A stretch of 18,925 nucleotides of DNA. It comes from Phanerochaete sordida (taxonomy: Eukaryota; Basidiomycota; Agaricomycetes; Polyporales; Phanerochaetaceae). Positions 10,101-18,867 of the stretch are shown piece by piece; position 1 is the stretch's first letter, and the number at the start of each line of letters is the position of its first letter. Where the stretch lies: contig BPQB01000181.1 in assembly GCA_019973155.2 (NCBI GenBank), positions 1 to 18,925 of the forward strand, in the 5' to 3' direction. The position numbers were made by a program, and so were the translations under genes. The notes below the pieces were generated by a model. That model searched no databases. It saw nothing but the letters and a program-made list of their open reading frames with translations, and had not been told where the DNA came from.

Positions 10101-11192
10101 GATGCTACGCTGGAGTGTAGTGACTTACTACACAAAGAGCTTTTCTCGTAGGCATGCGCTGACAGTTGCCACCGGCACTGGGTGCCCGAATGGCGCCTGC
10201 GCCGTGGCCACTGCTCTTGAGGTTTGTGCGAGGACTAGACGACGCCGATGGCCCAAGATGGAGAGGAGTCCCTGGCCACTGTAAGCCTTGCCTGGCCGCC
10301 TGCGGATGAACGCCTTTCCAAGAGGCTTTTCAGTGACCATGAGCAGACAACCGCGCTCCGCAACCTGACGGCGGCGCCGGCCTTCCTGCCTGCCTCCGAC
10401 GTCTCGTGGTCCTAACCTCCAGCCAAGGCGAAGGTCCGGCAGCAAAAAACATTCGAGCACATGCTTGTCCGTGCAGAATGTCGAACTGAGTTCGGTCGCT
10501 AAGCGCGGAAGCGCTCGCCGAGGGAGCGCCGCTCGAGAGCAAGCGCTTCTCCATGGCAGAAGGTGCATTTCGTGCTCGAGGTCGACTGCTTCCTGTCGCT
10601 CCTCCCCTCATTTCGGACTATATTCCGTCACGCTCTACCTCGCCTCAGGAAGGAAGAAATCCTTCAATTCTCGTTCTCCGACAATATCGGCCTTCCTGCT
10701 TACTTGGACCACTGCTGAAAACTCCGAGTCGAATGAACCATGAACAAGAGCTATGACGGGTATTTCTCACAGGTTTAACGTTCTGACCATACGGCAGAGA
10801 ATCTCGAGCAGCACGGCCGACGCTATCACCAGCTTTTTAGCTGCCCTGGTATGTGTACGTACAGTACCTTCTAGGAGAATATTTATCTCGCTTCCGAGCT
10901 GGGACGGTACCGCCTTTGTGGCGCCCACGTACCGCAGCACGGACTCGGATGGCGCTTGGACGGAGCTCCGACTCGGAGTTCAAGTACTGTGTACACATAC
11001 AGGCTACAGCGCTGCTTGTGTAGCTTGCATTGCTACCTTCATCGAGCCCTTGGGACTTGTACACCTATTCGCCTGATGATCCTGTAGGAGCTTTAGTACG
11101 ACTGTAAGTACTATCATCATCTCAGCTGCACTTTGAGATATCTGACACTGATACGTCGCATCGTAGCACGGACTAGGAAAGGCGTCACGAAA
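10101..11192. other. Gene-free gap with a possible degenerate inverted-repeat element
   Basis: I see no protein-coding gene in this 1.1-kb stretch. Open frames exist on both strands but have irregular codon use, no recognisable motif and no matching exon structure. It contains two nested inverted-repeat pairs: about 19 nt at 10849-10867 against 10984-11000 (one 2-nt gap), and 12 nt at 10719-10730 (AACTCCGAGTCG) against its exact complement at 10970-10981. These might be remnants of a small non-autonomous transposon. The last ~100 nt should include the F-box gene's 5' flank. Confidence 0.35.
10849..11000. repeat. Imperfect inverted repeat, possible MITE remnant (~150 nt)
   Basis: The left arm GTATGTGTACGTACAGTAC (10849-10867) pairs with the right arm GTACTGTGTACACATAC (10984-11000) apart from a two-base difference in length. 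The arms bound about 150 nt of non-coding sequence. I cannot see a clear target-site duplication. It may be a degenerate miniature inverted-repeat element, a large hairpin, or chance. Confidence 0.25.
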
Positions 11193-12542
11193 ATGGCAGA
11201 GTTGCCGAACGAGCTCCTACACAAAATTGCAGAGGAACTCCATCCATCTGACTGGCGGACTTCCCGAGAGTCTGAGAAGCGAGACCTCTATTCATTCTCG
11301 CTGGTCTCGCGTCGCCTTCGAGGGGTTGGGCAAGCGCACCTATTCCAAGACATCATATTCCCCTTCCGCTGCGCGAGCGAGCAAGAGCAGTGGCTGAAAG
11401 AGGATGGCTCAGGGCTACAGGAATGGAACCCTCAGTGGGAGAAACACCCATTCACGTCCTGGCAGACACTAGCCATGTTCCGTGACTTCCTACGAGACCA
11501 TCCACCACTTGCGCAGTCCATCAAACGACTTCACCTCACTGCTTTTCCAATCGGCGTCCCGGAGTCGGATGAAGACGCGGGCCAGGAGCCGCTCGGCTTG
11601 CTGTCCTTCCAGGAGCTGACGCTGCAGGACGTCATCGTCATCAGCGTGCCGAGCTACTGGGAGGCCCTGCACGCGCCCCTCCCCGCCCTGCGGCGGCTCA
11701 ACGTGACCTACCTGCGCCGCACGTACTCGCAGAGCCACGTCGGCGACATCCTCGGCTGCTTCTCCGCGCTGGACTACGTGCGCGTGCAAAATATGCCCTC
11801 TGCGGAAGAGTGGCCGGACGACACGGCGCCGCCGGGCATGCGTGTCACGACGTTCGTCTGCCTCGACGAGCAGCCGCAGGTCGAGTGGCTGCTCGACTAC
11901 CTTTTCGATTCGCCCTCGGTCGAGACGCTCCGCGCGCTGCACGTCGGCGCCATCGCCGCGGAGTTCCCGCTGTACCGCGAACTTCTCGACGCGGTCCGGC
12001 CAAGGCTCGAGGTCTTCGACTTCACGCTCCCTGTCCCCTGGGACAGCGAGGCCTTTGCGACTGAGCAGCCAGAAGCAGCGCTGCCACCCACATCACCGTT
12101 CAGCCTCTCAGGGTTCGCCAGCTTGCGCTGCCTGACGTTGAGGTTCCCCATGTACAGCGGGATGGCGGACGCGGACTCTGACCACTGGCGTCCCCTCGCG
12201 AAGATCCTCGAGACCTGTTCCAAGTGTCGCCATCTTTCAGCGATAGACTTCCTCATACATGACGTACACAAGGCGGTGACTTCGTCGTCTCTTGCGTCCA
12301 TCCTCTCGGCAGTAGAGGACAGTCTCCTGGGTTTGCACGCGAGCGCGTCAGTGGAAGACGTACACTTTATCGTAGCCGGCGCCGCTCCATTTGAGACGAA
12401 CGTCGAAGAACAGCTGAAGGAGGTCTGTCCCCCTCTCATCCAGAAGGTCAAGATACGTGTCTCCAGGACCGACCTTGACCCCAAGGACTGGGTTGGTCTA
12501 GATTTTGGAATACCGGCCGACGGTGTCTTCATGGCCGAGTAG
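11193..12542 (+). CDS. F-box-type protein, intronless, 449 aa
   Basis: This is a single-exon frame starting at the first ATG (11193); the open frame extends upstream to 11133 but without an ATG. Residues about 1-50 (MAELPNELLHKIAEEL, then a serine/glutamate-rich loop, then LVSRRLRGVGQAHLFQDI) match the F-box pattern of an initial LPxELLxxI helix and a later LVSRxLRxxxxxxLF segment. F-box proteins bind SKP1 and bring substrates to SCF ubiquitin ligases. The remaining ~400 residues contain repeated leucine-rich stretches (ALRRLNVTYL, LRCLTLRF) and may form a divergent LRR-like substrate platform, common in expanded Agaricomycete F-box families. The target is unknown. Codon use becomes markedly GC-rich in the middle, where antisense frames open up; I treat those as shadows. 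Confidence 0.75.
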   Translation: MAELPNELLHKIAEELHPSDWRTSRESEKRDLYSFSLVSRRLRGVGQAHLFQDIIFPFRCASEQEQWLKEDGSGLQEWNPQWEKHPFTSWQTLAMFRDFLRDHPPLAQSIKRLHLTAFPIGVPESDEDAGQEPLGLLSFQELTLQDVIVISVPSYWEALHAPLPALRRLNVTYLRRTYSQSHVGDILGCFSALDYVRVQNMPSAEEWPDDTAPPGMRVTTFVCLDEQPQVEWLLDYLFDSPSVETLRALHVGAIAAEFPLYRELLDAVRPRLEVFDFTLPVPWDSEAFATEQPEAALPPTSPFSLSGFASLRCLTLRFPMYSGMADADSDHWRPLAKILETCSKCRHLSAIDFLIHDVHKAVTSSSLASILSAVEDSLLGLHASASVEDVHFIVAGAAPFETNVEEQLKEVCPPLIQKVKIRVSRTDLDPKDWVGLDFGIPADGVFMAE

Positions 12543-13186
12543 TTTTTCGCCACCACAGCCTCCATGTGTATTATAATGCCCTGGCGATTGAGATATGGCG
12601 TGTCTGCCAGCTCATGTTGACGCAGTATCTGCTCACCTAGGCATGTCAAAGCCAAAGCTCTTGGCGGTCCGACGGACGCTGTACCCCATTACTGCAGCCA
12701 TGTGTTTGGTCGTCAGTAGCGAGTCAGTGTGGAGATAGAGGAACCCTGCATGGTCTCCGTCCCCTGATTTCCGAGACTCCGAAGCTCCCGGATATCGGAC
12801 GCACTCCTGTAATGTACAATACGTGAGATTCACAGGACCAACGTGCGCCACATTTCGAGGAAACCTAGGTTTTTGACGAGTTCTGGAAACACATGCTGCA
12901 GGATTTTCTCGAGAGGGTAATACGTGCCTTCCGTTCGAGTTTTTTTATTGCGCGTCGTCGATGCAAAGGGCGGGCCAACGACGCAGCGTCGCGCCGTCGG
13001 AGGCGCAAAGCGAGCAGCGGTTGAAGGGTTGATGCGGGCCGGACGGCCCGATGGGGATGAGGGGACGGACGCAGACGTCAAGGCCGTGTCACGGTTTCAT
13101 ATTCTCCAGAGTCACCACCTCGGACGGATGACTTCAGTTTCCCTCCGACCCCCATCTCTTCTCTCTCTCCGCTGTCCTTCAGCAGC
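12543..13186. other. Intergenic region with possible minus-strand gene remnant; GUT2 promoter
   Basis: The left part carries protein-like minus-strand frames that do not join into a gene. One (about 12926-12830) reads YYPLEKILQHVFPELVKNLG and ends in MWRTLVL before a stop. Another frame (about 12806-12633) contains FLYLHTDSLLTTKHMAAVMG and ends at a GTGAGC donor-like site. Joining them would need a 27-nt intron, too short for splicing. This may be a decayed gene fragment. The right part, 13080-13186, is the GUT2 5' flank, with a CT-rich tract at about 13155-13180 just before the ATG. Confidence 0.3.
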
Positions 13187-16023
13187 ATGCTACGGCGTGC
13201 CCTCTTCTCGAGGCGCACCCTCGCCGTCCTCTCCGGCTCGACGGCCGTCGCAGCCGTCGGGGGATACTGGTACCTAAACTCTGGCCCGTCCTACCCTCCC
13301 TCGACCAAAGAGACGCGACGGCCCCCACCACCATGGACGCCGCCTTCGCGTGCCCAGATGCTCGACAGGCTCAAGGCCTCGTCCAAGAACGCAGGCGAAA
13401 GCTACCCGGAGGAGTTTGACCTCCTTATCGTCGGCGGAGGCGCCACCGGAGCAGGTGTTGCTGTGGATGCTGCCAGCAGAGGTCTGAAGGTTGCACTGGT
13501 AGAAAGAGACGACTTCAGCTCAGGTGTGTACCCTCGCTCTGCCATGGCGAGCACTGTGTCCCCGCCCACACTTCACCTCCTATGCCCGACCATGCAACAT
13601 AGGGGTCCCGGCTCGTGTGCCTGAACATGCGCACATCTGCTAGGAGTACCCGCGGCACATGTACTTGCGGATCCGTCGTGGCCTGCGCGGACCTGCCCAC
13701 CGTGTTGGACGCGTAGAATGTGCTCAATTCCGTTTGGCAGGCACGTCTTCTAAATCTACCAAGCTCGTTCATGGAGGCGTTCGCTACCTGCAAAAGGCTG
13801 TCATGGAACTTGATTACGAACAATACAAGCTCGTGAGGGAAGCTCTGCATGAACGACGCATATTCCTGCAAACCGCGCCCTACCTGTCTGCCATGTTACC
13901 CATCATGCTTCCTATCTATAAGTACGTCCTACCCATATCCTGCACTACGGTCTGCTGATCACGATTTCACAGGTACTGGCAAGTCCCATACTATTGGGCC
14001 GGATGCAAGATGTACGATGTGTTGGCTGGCAAGGAGAATATGGAAACGTCCTACGTTATGAGCAAAGGCAAAGCTCTCGAGATCTTCCCCATGCTCAAGC
14101 AAGACGGTCTGGTCGGTGCACTGGTTTATTATGATGGTACGAGACTGTCTTCCATCTACCAGTGTTTTCCGGGCTCACCACCTGCTTCAGGACAACATAA
14201 CGATTCGCGGATGAACATGGCTCTTATCATGACGGCCGTTCAGCAAGGAGCGACTGTCGCGAACTATGTTGAGGTCACCGATTTGCACAAGGACACGCAA
14301 GGCACAGGCAAGCTCTACGGCGCACGGGTTCAGGATAAGCTCACGGGCGAGACTTGGGATATTCGCGCGAAGGTCAGCTGCTCCCAGAGCCTTTTCTTGC
14401 AGCATCCTGACGAAGTGACTAGGGAATCGTCAACGCGACGGGTCCCTTCACAGACGCACTCCTGAAGATGGACAATCCCGCGCACCAGCCCATCGTTCAA
14501 GCGTCCTCCGGCATTCACATCACGCTCCCGAACTACTACTCGCCTCGCACCATGGGTCTGCTCGACCCCGCCACCTCCGACGGTCGCGTCATCTTCTTCC
14601 TGCCGTGGCAGGGTAATACCATCGCAGGTACGACCGACACGCCCGCTGAGGTCGTAGCTGAGCCGAAGGCCGCTGAGGAGGAAATCCGCTGGGTTTTGGA
14701 GGAGGTTCGCCGGTACCTGAGCCCCGACATCAAGGTCCGCCGTGGCGACGTGCTCAGCGCGTGGAGCGGTCTGCGCCCGCTTGTCCGCAACCCGAACGCC
14801 GCGAGCACGGAAGGCCTCGTCCGGAACCACATGATCCACGTCTCGGACAGCGGCCTGCTCACCATCGCCGGTGGCAAGTGGACGACGTACCGCGCCATGG
14901 CCGAGGAGACCGTCGACGAAGCTGTCAAGGTATTCGGGCTCCAGGATAGGGTCAAGAATGGATGCGTCACGGAAAAGCTGCGTCTCATTGGAAGCGATGG
15001 CTGGAGCAGGAATATGTTCATTGGTCTCATTCAACGGGTGCGTCGCTTACTACTGGTCCAATGTGTATGCTAACTCCTGGTACGCGCACAGTACGGCCTG
15101 GAGAGCGACATTGCCAAGCACCTCTCGGACAACTACGGCGATCGCGCCTGGACGGTCCTGGAATACTCGCAGCCCACCGGCAAGTCCTGGCCCCTCTACG
15201 GTATTCGCTTGAGCGGAGATTACCCCTGTACGTCCCTTTCTGTGCCTGCCAATATTCCACTGACCCTTGCCCGTTCAGTCATCGATGGTGAGATCCGCTA
15301 CGCCGTTCGCAACGAGTATGCACAGACTGCCGTCGATGTCCTCGCGCGCCGTACCCGTCTCTCGTTCCTGAACGCACAGGCGGCCCTCGAAGCACTCCCT
15401 ACGGTCATCGACGTCATGGGCGAAGAGCTCAACTGGGACAAGAAGCGCAAGCAGGAGGAGACCGAGCGAGTGCATCGCTTCCTCGCCAGCATGGGCCTGC
15501 CGCAGGGCGTGATCGAGCGGTCGTACAAGGAGGAGCCCGTGAAGAGCTTCCTGAACACATTGCGCACGCTCGTCGGCCTCAAGCCCGTTACCGAGCGCCG
15601 CCCCGTCGCAGAGATGGTGTACAGCCGCGCGCAGTTCGACGCAGGCGAGATCGAGGAGCTCCGCGCGGCGTTCGCGCAGCGCGCCACGGGCGAGCCGTCC
15701 GTGTCCGACACGGGCTCGACGTCGCTCTCGCGCGTGCGCACGCAGGAGCTCTTCGGCCTCGTGCAGGCGCTCCCCGGCTTCGAGACGGTCAAGCCCAAGG
15801 ACTACGACTACGTGCTCGAGGAGGCCGGCTTCAAGAACCAGGCCGATGTCGACTTTGATGAGTTCGTCGAGGTGCGTGAATCCTCCGCGCATGACCGCGG
15901 CGGCGCGCTGACGCTTCGCAGATCTGTGGCGAGCTCCGCGAGGTGCTGTTCGCACCTGCTGCTACTGCAGCCAAGTCTGAGCGCCGCAGGATACCTGTTG
16001 AGAAGAGCGGAGGTGGTGTGTAA
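13187..16023 (+). CDS. GUT2: Mitochondrial FAD-dependent glycerol-3-phosphate dehydrogenase
   Basis: There are eight exons: 13187-13523, 13741-13921, 13973-14136, 14191-14372, 14423-15037, 15092-15227, 15279-15871 and 15922-16023. They sum to 2310 nt, giving 769 aa. The enzyme oxidises sn-glycerol-3-phosphate to dihydroxyacetone phosphate and passes electrons to ubiquinone at the inner mitochondrial membrane. The N-terminus is basic and followed by a hydrophobic segment (residues ~1-32), suiting mitochondrial import and membrane anchoring. The FAD-binding GGGATGAG is at residues 83-90, then VERDDFSSG and, across intron 1, [17 protein letters not shown], a family signature. [11 protein letters not shown] and [13 protein letters not shown] are further family blocks. 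The C-terminal ~100 residues resemble the EF-hand extension of animal GPD2, but the loops (one with SDTGSTSLS, one with [10 protein letters not shown]) look degenerate. Intron 1 is unusually long (217 nt). The gene appears intact. Confidence 0.93.
13524..13740 (+). other. Unusually long GUT2 intron 1 (217 nt)
   Basis: The intron interrupts the conserved FAD-domain sequence [11 protein letters not shown]. It starts GTGTGT and ends TTTGGCAG. Every other intron in this gene is 50-54 nt. Because the protein family is continuous across the junction, the whole 217 nt must be removed. An internal CTGCTAG acceptor at about 13636-13642 would retain sequence and lead to an early stop. Confidence 0.7.
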
Positions 16024-16350
16024 TGCACTCGGTATGCTCGCGAAGATTCTATCTTATGATCGCGTGAATATTCAAATGATGTACTGTACTATCGCTTGGC
16101 TTTCCTTCTTCTCTGCTTGGGCTGGTGCATGTGATGTGACGACAGCCTGCCTCCCTGCCGACACCTGACATGGACCCGGTAGCCAGAAACCGGGCATGAA
16201 TTTGCCGACGCGTGTCAATGCAGCTGGACGGGGTTGCCCAGGGGAGCGTGTAATCCGCCGGCCGGTATATAGCAGGAATTCTTCGCCACCACGGGCTCCT
16301 GAGCTTGGGAACGACCTTGCACACAGTGCCTCACTGCCCTTCAGGTTGCC
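16024..16350. other. GUT2 3' flank and GST-1 promoter
   Basis: These 327 nt separate the GUT2 stop from the first GST start. A TATATA hexamer at 16266-16271, about 80 nt upstream of the GST ATG, is a likely TATA box. An AGGGG stress-element-like pentamer lies near 16239. No coding sequence is convincing. Confidence 0.45.
16266..16271 (+). promoter_or_regulatory. Candidate TATA box of GST-1
   Basis: TATATA sits 80 nt upstream of the GST-1 start codon within a GC-rich context, so it stands out from its surroundings. The assignment is by position. Confidence 0.45.
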
Positions 16351-17174
16351 ATGGCTGAGCCCATCGTGCTGTACGACATTCCTAGCAATGACAGGATCAA
16401 GCGTTATCCTTGGTCCCCAAATACATGGAAGACTCGGTTCGTGCTGTCTCGCGTTGTCTCTGGCCGGGGACGCACCTCTGATGGAGCCCGACGTGGTACA
16501 GGTACGCCCTGAACATCAAGGGGCTGAAGTACCGCACCGAGTGGGTCGAGTACCCCGACATCGAGGGCTTGCTGAAGAAGTTCGGCGTGCCCCACACGGA
16601 GCAGAAGCCGGACGGGCGCGACCACTACACGCTGCCGGTGATCTACGACCCGAAGACGCAGAGATTCGTCGAGGACTCGGGGAAGATCGCGAAGTACCTC
16701 GACGACGCGTACCCCGACACGCCGCGCCTCTTCCCGGCGGGCACGGACGCGTTCCAGGCGGCGTTCCACGACTTCGTGTGGCCGAGCATCGGCTTCCCGC
16801 TCTTCCACCACGTCATCCTCGACACGGCCGCGAGCCTGCCCCCGCGCAGCCAGGCGTACTTCCGCGCGACGCGCGAGGTGCTCTTCGGAAAGCCCCTAGA
16901 GCAGATCGCGACCGACGAGGAGTGGCTGAAGCTCGAGGCGAACTTGGCGAGCTTGAGGGGCTACCTCGACAAGAACGGGGAGGGGAGCTTGCTGCTCATG
17001 GGCGCGCACGGCGGGATTACGCACTCGGATATCCAAGTCGCGTCGATGTTCGTTTGGGCGAGAGTGGTGTGGGGCGAGGACTCGGAGAAGTGGAAGAGGC
17101 TGATGGGTCTGCACGACGGGAGATGGGCCAAGTTATATGCTCAGTTCTCCAAGTTCGAACAGGTTGATTCCTAG
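16351..17174 (+). CDS. Glutathione S-transferase, fungal FuA-type (etherase-related), GST-1
   Basis: There are two exons, 16351-16436 and 16502-17174, giving 252 aa. The start is the first ATG and gives the expected beta strand IVLYDIPS. The N-terminal thioredoxin fold contains WSPNTWKTRYALN, where Ser22 is the probable catalytic/activating serine of this class. YTLPVIYDP supplies the cis-proline, and EDSGKIAKYLDDAYPDTP supplies the glutathione gamma-glutamyl contact (DS). The rest is the helical C-terminal domain ending VWGEDSEKWKRL. The pattern matches basidiomycete GSTFuA proteins, which are related to bacterial LigE-type beta-etherases and known to bind or conjugate wood-derived phenolics and other hydrophobic ligands. 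The enzyme is expected to be cytosolic. Its paralogue starts 932 nt downstream with the same intron position and an identical 86-nt first exon length. It is intact. Confidence 0.87.
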
Positions 17175-18106
17175 ACTGAATGTCTTACGAATTGAACAGA
17201 GTCTGCAGGCAACTATTCTGAATGTGTACAGCTAGCTTCAAAGCGCGGGGTTACTGGCCAGAGGCCAAATGGATGTAGAGTCGCGAATGCGGAGGAGCCT
17301 TGCAGATTCGTGGTAGTAGAGAAGAAAGGTCGTCTAGCGCTACCTCGCGCGGCGCGTGCGGTGCTTTGCCGGAGTCCTGGGCGGCGGGCGCGCGACTCAC
17401 CTTGAACCGAACCACGACGGCGGCGCCGTGTGCACGCTCGGCGACAGCATGATAGAGCGTAATCCTTCCTAAACATGCACTCTAATGCGCTGCACGCCCG
17501 AACACGAGTCTCCTGTAAGTGCCATGAGTCTCTTGGCACGCTTCCTCGGGCAAGCTGCTTCTTACATGACAGGCGCGAGCTTGCGACTGGCGATGCGCTG
17601 GGGATGACAAGGACGATGACCTGGGCGCGCGGGCAAAACTTGATGTCTCCCAGGGCAGTCTTACCGCGAAGCGAGTCCGAGCGGTGTTGGGCGTCGTCGA
17701 ACGGTCAGCGCATTGTGCATGCCCGGGGGCACGTGAGGTGCCCCAGGACATTGCCCCGCGCCCGTTAGCAAGATGACAACGGCGACCGAGCCAGTTGCAT
17801 TGCCCGTTCGCGGACTTCCACGGGATTGCCAGCGCGCCGCGCTGCATTGCCTCGGGGTACGTGGCTCTTTGACGACGTTCTCTGCATGTCTCTGAATCGC
17901 CTAGGAAAGGCTTGGGCCTTTCGGGAGCTCCAAGGGCACGAGAACCGCGTACAGTCCTCAGGAGAGATGCAGTACGAAAGATTCTTTCCGGCGCTGGCAG
18001 CTTGCGAGGGACGCATAAGATGTGAGCAGGACTCTGGTTTTTCTCTAGGTCCCCTCGAATCGTCTCTGCGCCCCTCTCATACCGCACTGCCATCCTACGG
18101 ACCACC
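17175..18106. other. Intergenic region between the two GST genes
   Basis: These 932 nt have no convincing gene. On the minus strand an ATG at 17450 begins a short GC-rich frame (SPSVHTAPPSWFGS) running into a perfect AAG/GTGAGT splice donor at about 17400. I could not find a credible next exon. The segment nearest GST-2 is its promoter and 5' leader; it has CCCCT pentamers at about 18050 and 18071 and a small hairpin, AAAGGC-TTGG-GCCTTT, near 17905-17920. No TATA box is obvious. Confidence 0.4.
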
Positions 18107-18867
18107 ATGGAACAACATATCGTCTTCTACGATATTCCTAGCAAGGACAAGACCAGTCCTACTCCTTGGTCTCCAAATCCGTGGAAAATTAGGTTAGTAC
18201 TTGCACTATGCATTCATGCCCACCAAAGCAGCGTCTCTGATACTACACTATCGTTTGTCCCAGGTACGCCTTGAACCTTAAGGGCCTGAAGTACAAGACC
18301 GAATGGCTTGAATACCCTGACATCGAACCCACCATGAAGAGGTTAGGTGGGGTACCGACCGACAAGAACCCCGACGGGAGCGACTTCTACACGCTTCCGA
18401 TGATCTACGACCCGAACACGAAGGCCGTCGTCGTCAACAGCGCGACCATCGCGAAGTACCTCGACGACACCTATCCGGACACACCGCGCCTCTTCCCCGC
18501 CGGCAGCGACGCGTTCCAGGCCGCATTCCTCGACACCGCGTGGGCGAGCGTTGGGGTCCACATCTTCATGATCTCCATTCTCGAGAGCGCGAACCACATG
18601 TTCCCGCGCAGCCATGCGTACTTCCGCGAGACCCGCGAGGCCACGTACGGAGACAAGCTCGAGAACCTCGCATCTGAGGACGAGTGGAAGGCCGTTGAGA
18701 CGGGCTTGACGAAGTGGAGGGGTTACTTCGAGGCGAATGGCGAGGGCGGAGACCTGCTGTTCATGGGCACTCAGGGCACGGTCACGTACGCGGACCTTCA
18801 TGTCAGAAAATCTGAAATCGCCTCGCGAGGCAATTGCCGCGAGATGGCCTCCGGATCAGCCTCGTGA
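18107..18867 (+). CDS. Glutathione S-transferase, FuA-type, GST-2, interrupted 3' end
   Basis: There are two visible exons: 18107-18192 and 18264 onward. The first is 86 nt, as in GST-1, and the intron sits at the same codon. The protein keeps IVFYDIPS, the catalytic-serine block WSPNPWKIRYALN, YTLPMIYDP and TIAKYLDDTYPDTP. At the glutathione-contact position it has NS rather than the DS of GST-1. Homology to GST-1 runs for 209 residues to YADLHV (codon 18802-18804) and then stops sharply. The frame continues for 20 unrelated residues into palindromic GC-rich sequence and ends at TGA 18865-18867. About 44 C-terminal residues of the last helices are missing. This is most simply an insertion or rearrangement breakpoint. 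An extra intron starting at GTCAGA (18802) with its acceptor beyond the window is possible but less likely given the short introns here. Confidence 0.8.

Noticed and set aside
10128..10568. Minus-strand 146-codon frame in the gap
   Set aside because: It has basic, low-complexity composition, no motif and no supporting exon structure.
11133..11192. N-terminal extension of the F-box protein
   Set aside because: The open frame continues upstream but has no ATG before 11193, which is directly followed by the F-box start.
11897..12655. Minus-strand 252-codon frame antisense to the F-box gene
   Set aside because: It is a shadow frame in GC-rich coding sequence; the sense strand has F-box features.
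17482..18108. Minus-strand 208-codon frame between the GSTs
   Set aside because: It begins at the complement of the GST-2 start region, has no motif and has irregular composition.
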